Positions 34,122-41,915 of a DNA stretch of 64,000 nt are shown one piece after another. Location of the stretch: contig CAUPCB010000004.1 of assembly GCA_963509715.1 (NCBI GenBank), forward strand, positions 5,254 through 69,253. The letters are read 5' to 3'. Every line of letters starts with the position of its first letter. Within the stretch, counting starts at the first letter, position 1. The stretch comes from JABCPE02 sp963509715. Lineage in GTDB: Bacteria; Bacteroidota; Bacteroidia; Flavobacteriales; Weeksellaceae. Under the pieces are notes generated by a model. That model ran no database searches, was not told where the DNA came from, and saw only the letters and a program-made list of their open reading frames with translations. The position numbers were made by a program, and so were the translations under genes.

Positions 34122-36638
34122 TTATTTATAAAGTTCTAGAGTTTCTGTCAGTAACTTTATTTGCTGGTTGATACTCTCACTTTTTGGATTTGCTCTTAGC
34201 AATTCTGCTTTTTTAGCAATCCCGTTTTGCAGCATCTGTACGATCATCATTTTTACATTTGGGTTATCTGGAATTTCAGATTTTACTTGCTTCAAAATTT
34301 TAGCAACCGAAGCCGTAGCCTTTGTATTATCAGACTCCATTATCCAGTTGAATCCTTTTTCAGCCGTAGCTCCCAATTTTTCATCTTGAAATTTTAGGAA
34401 TGGATAAAATGCCACCACTTTTCCTATATAAGGCATCTGAGACACGATTTTGTTATCCACGATTGTAGGCAACAGCTGTGTAATGGTTTCTTCTGATGCT
34501 TTGGATAAATCCACTTTGTCTGCAAGGGCTTTTACTCTCTCTGAGTCTGTCACAGAAATCGCTGATAAAGAGGCTGCTTTCACTGCGTTTGACACAGAGC
34601 TGATTCCTTTTTCGTAGATTGGCAGGTATTTCTTGTTCTTAGTCGTAGCCAATGCTTTGATTGCTGCCGCCTGAACCAATGTTTTAGGGTCTTTCTGAGC
34701 TAATTTTTCTACTTCTGAAAGAGCTAGTTTTGCCTGTTCTGGTTTAGATAAATCTAATCCTCCAAGCGCCTGAATTCTCAATCTGAAAAACGGATCTTTC
34801 AATGCAGATACCAATGTTTTCACAGAAGTGATGTTATTATTTTTCTTTGCATTTTCAGCAGCATTTTTCAATGCCAAATGTTTGCTCTTAAACTCCTTAG
34901 TTTTAGCATATTGCAGAGCGTATTGTTCAGGAGTTTTAGTATCATTGATTTCTCCCAATAGAAGCCCGTCTGCATCTACATTGATAAGGTCTGGATTTTT
35001 CGCTGTGTTGAATGTAAAATCATTCTTCGCTCTAGCATCTACCCACACTTTTTCTCTTCTTACTTTTCCGTTTTCGTGGATATCTATGGTAAGTGGGAAC
35101 TCAAAATATTGGTCTTGAGTCTGGTTAATCGTCACCACAGTTTGTTTTTTCACTGGTTCGTAAGAATATTTTACATCCAATTTAGGGTTTCCGCTGTTAA
35201 AATACCACTGATTAAAGAACCAGTTAAGGTCTTTTCCAGAAACTTTTTCTAAAGAAAGTCTCAGCTGGTGCGCCTCTCCTGTTCCGTATTCATTGGTTTT
35301 CAAATAGTCAGAAAGCCCTTCAAAGAACGCTTCATCACCAAGATAATTTCTCAACATGTGAAGAATACCGCCTCCCTTGTTATAAGACACGCTGTCAAAC
35401 ATATCCTCACGGCTCTTATAATCAAATCTCACCAAATGTTTGTTGTAATTCAGAGGATTATGAATATATGCCGAAATATCATTCATTAAATGATAATCTG
35501 CTGCATCTTTTCCGTATTTGTATTCATTCCAAAGGTATTCAGAATAATTCGCAAAAGACTCATTTACAGTAAGGTTAGACCAGCTTTCCGCCGTTACCAA
35601 ATCTCCAAACCAGTGGTGGAACAGCTCGTGAGCAATCACAGGTTCCCAAGTGTTCTCATCCACAAGGTCGCCTTCCTTTAAGTTCGCATATTCTCCGTGG
35701 ATTACGGCAGTTGTATTTTCCATCGCACCACTTACATAGTCTCTCCCTACCAGCTGTGCGTATTTTTGCCAAGGATATTCATATTTTAGTTTTTTAGAGA
35801 AGAAATCCAGCATTTCTGGAGTCATCCCGAATATTTGTCTTGCATAAGGCTCATATTCCTTTTCTACATAGTAATCTACTGCGATATTTTTCCATTTATC
35901 CTTTACTATCGCATACTCTCCCACTCCCATAAAGAATAGGTACGGAGCATGTTTTTTGTCCATTACCCAGTAATCTGTTCTCAGTCCGCCATTTTCTTTA
36001 GTAGAAGATTTCAAAATACCATTAGAAAGGGTCACGAATTTCTCTGGAACCGTCATATAGAGCTCCTGCGTAGTCTTTTGGTTTGGTTTGTCTATCGTAG
36101 GGAACCACACGGAGTTAGACTCTGTTTCACCTTGTGTCCATATCTGAGTCGGCTTGTCTGGGTCTTTTCCTTGAGCATTGATGAAATAAAGCCCTTTCGC
36201 AGAGTTAATCGCTGCACTTCCCTTTCCTTTATGCTCGTTCGGGCGCGCTGTATATTTGATATAAACGGTGTAGTCTTGCCCTTTTTGATATTGTTTATCA
36301 AGATTTATTCTCAACAAATCATCTGAATAAGTATATTTCAAAGGTTTTTTAGAGCCATTTTTATCCAAAGCTATTTCGTGAATGAGCATTGCTTTGGCAT
36401 TAAGCACCAAAGAATCTGATGCATAGAAATGAGGCGATGCAGTAAGCCATTCCTCACCATGCATTTGCTCTTTTTCAAAGTCAAATTTCACCTTTAATTT
36501 GGTGTGTTTCAGTTCTGTAGTCTTGTTGTGAGTTGCTCTATATGGAGCATTTCTACCAGAAGTTTCGGTCTGTGCAAGGGCAAAATTACTTCCGAAAATT
36601 GCTCCAAGCATCATCGCTGAGAATAAAATCTTTTTCAT
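34122..36638 (-). CDS. M1-family aminopeptidase, secreted
   Basis: Signal peptide of about 22 residues (NFALAQ), then an aminopeptidase N-like protein of 838 residues. The substrate motif GAMEN and the zinc motif HELFHHWFGD with the downstream Glu in NESFANY are intact. The C-terminal ~300 residues are helical HEAT-like repeats. Predicted to release N-terminal residues from peptides in the periplasm or outside the cell. 29 bases downstream of the YD-repeat gene. Confidence 0.93.
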   Translation of the reverse strand: MKKILFSAMMLGAIFGSNFALAQTETSGRNAPYRATHNKTTELKHTKLKVKFDFEKEQMHGEEWLTASPHFYASDSLVLNAKAMLIHEIALDKNGSKKPLKYTYSDDLLRINLDKQYQKGQDYTVYIKYTARPNEHKGKGSAAINSAKGLYFINAQGKDPDKPTQIWTQGETESNSVWFPTIDKPNQKTTQELYMTVPEKFVTLSNGILKSSTKENGGLRTDYWVMDKKHAPYLFFMGVGEYAIVKDKWKNIAVDYYVEKEYEPYARQIFGMTPEMLDFFSKKLKYEYPWQKYAQLVGRDYVSGAMENTTAVIHGEYANLKEGDLVDENTWEPVIAHELFHHWFGDLVTAESWSNLTVNESFANYSEYLWNEYKYGKDAADYHLMNDISAYIHNPLNYNKHLVRFDYKSREDMFDSVSYNKGGGILHMLRNYLGDEAFFEGLSDYLKTNEYGTGEAHQLRLSLEKVSGKDLNWFFNQWYFNSGNPKLDVKYSYEPVKKQTVVTINQTQDQYFEFPLTIDIHENGKVRREKVWVDARAKNDFTFNTAKNPDLINVDADGLLLGEINDTKTPEQYALQYAKTKEFKSKHLALKNAAENAKKNNNITSVKTLVSALKDPFFRLRIQALGGLDLSKPEQAKLALSEVEKLAQKDPKTLVQAAAIKALATTKNKKYLPIYEKGISSVSNAVKAASLSAISVTDSERVKALADKVDLSKASEETITQLLPTIVDNKIVSQMPYIGKVVAFYPFLKFQDEKLGATAEKGFNWIMESDNTKATASVAKILKQVKSEIPDNPNVKMMIVQMLQNGIAKKAELLRANPKSESINQQIKLLTETLELYK

Positions 36639-36667
36639 TGTTAAAATTTCTATTTTTTGTTATCTTT

Positions 36668-37405
36668 TTAGTTATAATATTCTATGGTTCTCTCGCTTAT
36701 CATAAGTGGTTTATTCTCTGATATCGTTATTTTTTCTATCCAGTTTTTATTATCATCATATTTATAGCGATATTTCAGAACAGTGTCATCGGATTTCTTT
36801 TTGACCATATCATTGTATCTGTTATACCTGTATCGCGCTTGGTCTATTTTTTCTCCTTTTTCGTTAAATACGATATCTCTGACTTTGTTTCCTTTTTTAT
36901 CATACTCAAACACAAATCTTCTGTACAGCGGTTCTACATTTATATTATTGTATATATGCTCTATTCTGTATCCTTTATCGTTATATTTGTAGTATGATTT
37001 GGTAAGTACATTTCCATTTTCATCAGAATAGGTAGTTTCTATTATATTTCCCTTGTCATCATACTTGTCCTCAAAACCTTTATTAGGATTTCTATAAGTA
37101 TTTATTCTTTCACGAAGTATATCATTTTTCGGCAGGCGGATAACCTCCGTTACATTATTATTTGCATCATAATATATGACTTCTTCGCCCTCGCCATAGG
37201 AGTTATATGTCGTTTTTCTATTTTCAAAATTAGAAATAATCTCTCCTTTTATGATGTTATTTTTATTGTCTTTAGCCGTGAGGAACATCGTCACCTTTAC
37301 AGATTTCACTTTCTGTTTTAGGTTATCTCTGTCCCAGTCTGTTTTTACCTGTCCAAAAGCATATCCAGCAGTCAGCATCAAGGCTGATATTAGTATTTTG
37401 TTCAT
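36668..37405 (-). CDS. Secreted YD/RHS-like repeat protein
   Basis: Signal peptide ends AYAFGQ near residue 19. Residues 85-235 contain short repeats such as YDDKGNIIETTYSDENGN, YNDKGYRIEHIYN and YKYDDNKNWIEKI, resembling the YD-type repeats of RHS proteins, with the Y-D-x-x-G-N pattern. At 245 residues it lacks any toxin domain. Between thyA and the M1 peptidase, all on one strand, perhaps one transcript. Role unknown. Confidence 0.72.
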   Translation of the reverse strand: MNKILISALMLTAGYAFGQVKTDWDRDNLKQKVKSVKVTMFLTAKDNKNNIIKGEIISNFENRKTTYNSYGEGEEVIYYDANNNVTEVIRLPKNDILRERINTYRNPNKGFEDKYDDKGNIIETTYSDENGNVLTKSYYKYNDKGYRIEHIYNNINVEPLYRRFVFEYDKKGNKVRDIVFNEKGEKIDQARYRYNRYNDMVKKKSDDTVLKYRYKYDDNKNWIEKITISENKPLMISERTIEYYN

Positions 37406-37444
37406 TTGTTTATGTGTTTCTATTTTAGTTTAATTATTTCTATT

Positions 37445-38239
37445 TTAAATAGCCACAGGAGCTTTTATCCCTGGGTGCGGGTCATAGTTTTCCAGTGTAA
37501 AATCATTAAAATCAAAATCAAAAATATTTTTGATTTCTGGATTTAGTTTCATCGTCGGTAAAGATTTTGGCTCTCGGGAAAGCTGTTTTTCCACCTGCTC
37601 AAAATGATTATTATAAATATGCACATCACCAAAAGTATGCACATACTCACCAACTTTCAAATCACAAACTTGAGCTACCATCATCAGCAGAAGAGCATAG
37701 CTGGCGATGTTAAACGGCACTCCCAGAAACACATCTGCACTTCTCTGATAGAGTTGCAAAGACAGTTTCCCATCCGCTACATAAAACTGAAACATCGCAT
37801 GACAAGGAGCCAGTGCCATTTTTGGCAGCTCTGCCACATTCCATGCAGATACGATGAGCCTGCGGCTGTCAGGATTTTTCTTGATTTGGTCTATCACTTC
37901 GCTGATTTGGTCTATCACCTTGCCATCTGCTCCTTGCCAACTTCTCCACTGGGCACCATACACAGGTCCAAGGTTTCCCTCTGCATCTGCCCATTCATCC
38001 CAAATCGTAACACCATTTTCCTGAAGATATTTCACATTCGTATCTCCTTTTAAAAACCAAAGAAGCTCATAGATAATGGATTTAAGATGAACTTTCTTAG
38101 TCGTTACCAGCGGAAATCCTTTGCTCAAATCATATCTCAGCTGATATCCGAACACACTCCGCGTTCCTGTCCCTGTCCTATCCGTTTTATCTGTTCCGTT
38201 TTCTTTTATATATCGTAATAAATCTAAATAATTTTGCAT
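37445..38239 (-). CDS. thyA: Thymidylate synthase
   Basis: Methylates dUMP to dTMP using methylene-tetrahydrofolate. 264 residues, E. coli-type ThyA. The catalytic Cys is in LAPCHAMFQFYV, the dUMP-binding Arg pair in RSWQGADG and QRSADVFLGVPFN, and DVHIYNNH is near residue 205. Divergent from the lysozyme gene, with paired promoter elements between. No folA nearby. Confidence 0.96.
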   Translation of the reverse strand: MQNYLDLLRYIKENGTDKTDRTGTGTRSVFGYQLRYDLSKGFPLVTTKKVHLKSIIYELLWFLKGDTNVKYLQENGVTIWDEWADAEGNLGPVYGAQWRSWQGADGKVIDQISEVIDQIKKNPDSRRLIVSAWNVAELPKMALAPCHAMFQFYVADGKLSLQLYQRSADVFLGVPFNIASYALLLMMVAQVCDLKVGEYVHTFGDVHIYNNHFEQVEKQLSREPKSLPTMKLNPEIKNIFDFDFNDFTLENYDPHPGIKAPVAI

Positions 38240-38259
38240 TTATTCTTTCAAAATGTCCA

Positions 38260-38267
38260 CAAATATA
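38260..38267 (-). promoter_or_regulatory. Predicted -7 promoter element for thyA
   Basis: Reads TATATTTG on the minus strand, exact TAnnTTTG, 20 bases before the thyA start. Confidence 0.5.
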
Positions 38268-38299
38268 ACTAAATTTCATAGAAAGGCAAGGATTTTTTT

Positions 38300-38307
38300 T
38301 AAATTTG
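38300..38307 (+). promoter_or_regulatory. Predicted -7 promoter element for lysozyme, giving a leaderless transcript
   Basis: TAAATTTG followed by C, exact TAnnTTTG, with a TTTC at 38274-38277 as possible -33 box 22 bases upstream. The ATG is only 5 bases after the last G, so transcription would begin at or next to the start codon. Confidence 0.5.
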
Positions 38308-38311
38308 CAAA

Positions 38312-39166
38312 ATGGCAAAACGAAAGAGAAAAAAATCTAAATCTAAGATTAAAAAAAATAAAAACCGCTCATACTTATTCATTTCCCTTGGGCTGTTTTT
38401 TTTATTGGCTGTTGGACTTGTTGCATTACTGAAAAAAAATCAGATAATGTATTATTATACAATGTATTTCGGCGAAAAACAAGCACCAAAACTGACCAAC
38501 TCCCCTTTTGAAACGCAGAGAATCAATAAAATTATAAAAAACTATTCAGACAAAACATTCGGATTAGATATATCACATTACCAAGAGCGGGAGCATATCA
38601 ACTGGGAAAAACTCACCATTTCAAACGGCGCTATTCCACTAGAATTCATCGTATTACGAGCCACTATGGGCAGCGATGGAAAGGACAAGCATTTTACTCA
38701 TTATTGGGAAAAAGCTAAAAACCACGGACTTACCCGCGGCGCCTATCATTTCTATCGTCCAGATGAAGACCCTGTCACTCAGGCAGATTCATATATCAGG
38801 AGCGTAAATCTCTCTTTTGGCGATATGAGGCCTGTTTTAGATGTAGAAAAACTACCAAAAACCAAATCCAAAGAACAATTCATAAAAGACCTCTATATTT
38901 GGATAGATATAATAGAAAAACACTATGGCAAAAAACCTATTCTCTACACATACTACTATTTTTATAAAGACCACCTAAAAGGACAATTTGATGAATGCCC
39001 TCTCTGGATAGCAAACTACAATGATGTTCCACAGCCCTCCGATACTGACCCATGGAAAATATGGCAATTTACAGAAAACGGAATATCAGACGGTATAGAA
39101 ACCAAAATAGACCTTAATGTCTATAATGGCAACAAATGGGAAATGAGAGAACTTTTAATAGATTAA
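38312..39166 (+). CDS. Glycoside hydrolase family 25 lysozyme
   Basis: Very basic N-terminus (KRKRKKSKSKIKKNKN) and one membrane helix at about residues 25-43, so an anchored protein. The GH25 domain has FGLDISHYQ near residue 90 with its catalytic Asp, VLRATMGSDGKD, GAYHFYRPDEDP and PVLDVEKLP; the catalytic Glu is in DVEK. It would cut muramic acid linkages in peptidoglycan. 284 residues. The start codon lies 5 bases after the -7 element. Confidence 0.9.
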   Translation: MAKRKRKKSKSKIKKNKNRSYLFISLGLFFLLAVGLVALLKKNQIMYYYTMYFGEKQAPKLTNSPFETQRINKIIKNYSDKTFGLDISHYQEREHINWEKLTISNGAIPLEFIVLRATMGSDGKDKHFTHYWEKAKNHGLTRGAYHFYRPDEDPVTQADSYIRSVNLSFGDMRPVLDVEKLPKTKSKEQFIKDLYIWIDIIEKHYGKKPILYTYYYFYKDHLKGQFDECPLWIANYNDVPQPSDTDPWKIWQFTENGISDGIETKIDLNVYNGNKWEMRELLID

Positions 39167-39227
39167 ACACTTTATTTAAATTTAAATCAAATTTCTTTAT
39201 AATTTTAAATTTTATCTAAAAATAAAA

Positions 39228-39249
39228 AATCCTGCCCAAAAGCAGGATT
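39228..39249. terminator. Intrinsic terminator between lysozyme and the HAEPLYID gene
   Basis: AATCCTGC / GCAGGATT stem with a 6-base loop and A/T runs at both ends, between convergent genes. Confidence 0.72.
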
Positions 39250-39258
39250 CTTATTTTA

Positions 39259-40146
39259 TTAGTGTTTTTTATGAGGCGGTTCATAAACAAGTCTGATGAA
39301 ACCACTATATCCCTCATATTGTCTGTTAGTAGGAACTCCAACCACCAAACCTAGAATAGTGTTATCATTTAGAGCTACTCTAATCTGTGGTCTAAGCACC
39401 ATATTAAATCTCTCTTTAGTAATACTCTTATTCACCTCCAAACCAACAAAGTTTCTAGAATTTGGAATTAGATAATGGATACTCGAGTTAATCTGCCAGT
39501 CTGTATCCACATGATTGCTTCCAAAATGATGCGTGAAAACAGGCCCTGCATACACCATCGTACTGATGCTGTGAGTTTTACCCCATCCCTTTGCTACTAC
39601 AAAGAACGGATTATAAACATTCCCTGTGAAAAATTTCCCATTTCCATAGTTTCTGAAAGAGTTCAGCTCTATTTCATTGAGGTAACCTATCGCCATGGAA
39701 GTATAGGCTTTTTTGTTCACCAAGAAAGTATACTGGATAGAGGTTTTGATACCTGCAACACCTGTCCCTGGTGATTTATGTGGAAGCTTTTCCGCAGAAG
39801 TATATACATTAAAAGGTACTTCTACTTCCAAACTAAGCCTATCAGCCACCGCCCACTCATATTCTACTAATGGATAAAGCTCATAGTAACCATTATTTTC
39901 TGTAACACCCATAGCTACATTCCATTCTCTTTCACCTTTTCTCGCCCCGAGATCTCTCATCAAGTCGATATACAAAGGCTCTGCGTGGTGCAGTTTCAGT
40001 GGTTTTCCTTCCTCATCGTCATGAGCCGCCACAGCTGCTTCTTCCACTTTTACACTATCTACAGCCTGCTCTTGAGCTGTAGCAAATCCTGAAAAAACCA
40101 CCAAAGCAGCTAATCCAAAAATTCTCTTAATCATAATTCTATTCAA
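39259..40146 (-). CDS. HAEPLYID-family outer-membrane protein
   Basis: A signal peptide (FATAQEQ) is followed by HAEPLYIDLMRDLGARKGE, the motif for which this Bacteroidota family is named, then about 200 residues of alternating beta strands consistent with an outer-membrane barrel (ends FIRLVYEPPHKKH). The start may be the ATG at 40146 or an internal ATG 4 codons later. Function unknown; a channel or transport role is inferred from the barrel only. Confidence 0.78.
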   Translation of the reverse strand: MNRIMIKRIFGLAALVVFSGFATAQEQAVDSVKVEEAAVAAHDDEEGKPLKLHHAEPLYIDLMRDLGARKGEREWNVAMGVTENNGYYELYPLVEYEWAVADRLSLEVEVPFNVYTSAEKLPHKSPGTGVAGIKTSIQYTFLVNKKAYTSMAIGYLNEIELNSFRNYGNGKFFTGNVYNPFFVVAKGWGKTHSISTMVYAGPVFTHHFGSNHVDTDWQINSSIHYLIPNSRNFVGLEVNKSITKERFNMVLRPQIRVALNDNTILGLVVGVPTNRQYEGYSGFIRLVYEPPHKKH

Positions 40147-40184
40147 TTTTTATCTAATTTCTGTACAATAATACAAATATTTTT

Positions 40185-41270
40185 TTAATTCCTAATTTTC
40201 AGTAATATTTCCTCGTATTTACCCAAAATTATTTCCTTTGAAAATCGGTTTTTGATAGAATTAATGATAAGATTTTTTTCCGTTTTTCGAGTAGAAAGAA
40301 CTTCTTTTATCTTCTCTGCAAACTGCTGATGCTCATTGATATCCGAAATTTCCCCATTGATTCCCTCTTCTACTATCTCCCTGATTCCCCCTGGGCAGTC
40401 ATTCGCCAGCGCATACACACCGCAAGCACCTGCTTCCAAAAGGACATTTGGGAAACCTTCATAGCGCGAAGAAAGTATAAACAAATCCGAAAATTTCAGG
40501 TATTGATAAGGGTTTTTCTGCTGTCCGTGGAAAATTACATTTTCCAGCTGCATATCCTGTTTCATTTGGAAAAAAAGTTCCCTATCCGCCCCATCGCCCA
40601 GAATATGGAGTTTTATTTTTTCATTTTTCAAGAAAGAGAAAACTTTCAAAAGATTATCAAAACCCTTTCGTGAGGAAAGATTTCCTATCGCCAGAACATT
40701 TTTAAACTCCGTATCAAAACCCTCTGGCTTTTCCGAAATCATCAGTTTTTCATTGATAAAATCAAAATCAACAGGGTTATTGATTTTAAATATTTTCTCT
40801 TTTTTAATCTTGAAATTCTCAATCAAATCATTCGTCATATCATCACTTTGGGTAATGATTTGATGAAAATTATTATAAAATCGGTAAAAAAATCGGATTT
40901 CCTTTCGTGTAACATGCTTTGAAACTACATTGGTCTCGCGCGAAATGAATTTGGTTTTCCTAAAAAACGGAATAAACGGAGAAACGAACGCCGAAATCTC
41001 GCCCCAGCCACAGAAAACAATGTCTGGCTTTCGCTGTCTTATCGTTTTCAAAATAGGCAACAAAGAAGAACGAATACTTTTGGTATTCGCTTCTATAATT
41101 TCTACATCTTCCTTCAAGAAATCCAGATACTCGCCCACCTTTTCAAATAGGAAAAGACTCGGCTGAAATTTTTCTCTCGGTAGATGATTGCATATCGTGG
41201 TAATTATCCGTTCTGCCCCGCCCATTTTCAGGTTGGGCAGAATGAACATTACCGAAATTTTTTGACTCAT
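40185..41270 (-). CDS. Family 4 glycosyltransferase
   Basis: Retaining GT-B glycosyltransferase of 361 residues. The N-terminal segment FILPNLKMGGAERIITTICNHL and C-terminal SDLFILSSRYEGFPNVLLEAGACGVYALANDCPGGIREIV (in parts) include the E-x7-E nucleotide-sugar motif. Probably builds surface polysaccharide. It starts 3 bases after the ParE-like toxin stop, the last gene of the recQ run, so may share that transcript. Donor and acceptor unknown. Confidence 0.88.
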   Translation of the reverse strand: MSQKISVMFILPNLKMGGAERIITTICNHLPREKFQPSLFLFEKVGEYLDFLKEDVEIIEANTKSIRSSLLPILKTIRQRKPDIVFCGWGEISAFVSPFIPFFRKTKFISRETNVVSKHVTRKEIRFFYRFYNNFHQIITQSDDMTNDLIENFKIKKEKIFKINNPVDFDFINEKLMISEKPEGFDTEFKNVLAIGNLSSRKGFDNLLKVFSFLKNEKIKLHILGDGADRELFFQMKQDMQLENVIFHGQQKNPYQYLKFSDLFILSSRYEGFPNVLLEAGACGVYALANDCPGGIREIVEEGINGEISDINEHQQFAEKIKEVLSTRKTEKNLIINSIKNRFSKEIILGKYEEILLKIRN

Positions 41271-41273
41271 AAT

Positions 41274-41594
41274 CTACAATACCGAGAAATCTGGCGATTG
41301 GTTGTTAAGTACATGATTCATAATGACTTTCCCTGCTTCTTGTTTAAAGAAAAAGAACCAAGTTATTTTATCATCTATCATGTATCTTAGGTATTTTTTC
41401 TCTGCCACATGCACCTTTTCTGGCGTATCTACGGCTTTATCCAGATTATTTTCTATAAATTCATAGACCTCGCCTACCATTTCTTCGGCTCTGTCTATTC
41501 TATTGAGAATACCCTCTCTGAACAAAATATTCAACTGGCTGTCCAAACTATGAACAAACTTTCTGCTGTATACTATTTCTAATCTCTCCACCAT
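41274..41594 (-). CDS. ParE/RelE-like toxin
   Basis: 106 residues. The order of a beta strand (LEIVYSRKF), a long helical hairpin (residues 12-58) and a beta sheet with KKYLRYMIDDKITWFFFFKQ and VIMNHVLNNQ fits the ParE/RelE toxin fold, especially the Bacteroidota type with its N-N-x-x-x-F end. It overlaps the upstream antitoxin candidate by 16 bases, the usual TA coupling. Not a definite toxin: no activity is shown, and catalytic residues in this group are not conserved enough to judge. Confidence 0.7.
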   Translation of the reverse strand: MVERLEIVYSRKFVHSLDSQLNILFREGILNRIDRAEEMVGEVYEFIENNLDKAVDTPEKVHVAEKKYLRYMIDDKITWFFFFKQEAGKVIMNHVLNNQSPDFSVL

Positions 41595-41890
41595 CCTTGT
41601 ATTTTTTTAATTGACTGCTTCTTAGCATCTTCCAAAGAAAACGCTTCATCAAACTCTGCTAAAAACCCTTCACTTGCTCCCTCAAATTTTAAATAATCTT
41701 CACTCAAAACAATCTCCCCAAAGCCTCTACTTCCTGACTTTACCACAGTAGAACATACCGTAGGCTCAGCAAAAGGAACTCCGAAAATCTCATTCTTGAA
41801 ATTGATAAGATTCTTTATCACCTGCTCATCATTAAGGTTGATAACCCACCTTAGCAGCTCCATTTTTTCTTCTAATATTTTTGAATCCAT
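41579..41890 (-). CDS. Antitoxin-like partner of the ParE-like gene
   Basis: 103 residues, helical N-terminus (LEEKMELLRWVINLNDEQVIKNLINF) and a loop-rich C-terminal half, consistent with the leucine-rich N-terminal domain of Bacteroidota ParE antitoxins with a disordered tail. It precedes the toxin candidate and overlaps it by 16 bases. It starts 25 bases after the recQ stop. No close family recognised. Confidence 0.62.
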   Translation of the reverse strand: MDSKILEEKMELLRWVINLNDEQVIKNLINFKNEIFGVPFAEPTVCSTVVKSGSRGFGEIVLSEDYLKFEGASEGFLAEFDEAFSLEDAKKQSIKKIQGWWRD

Positions 41891-41915
41891 TTATAATTTT
41901 TTAAAAATTTCTAAT

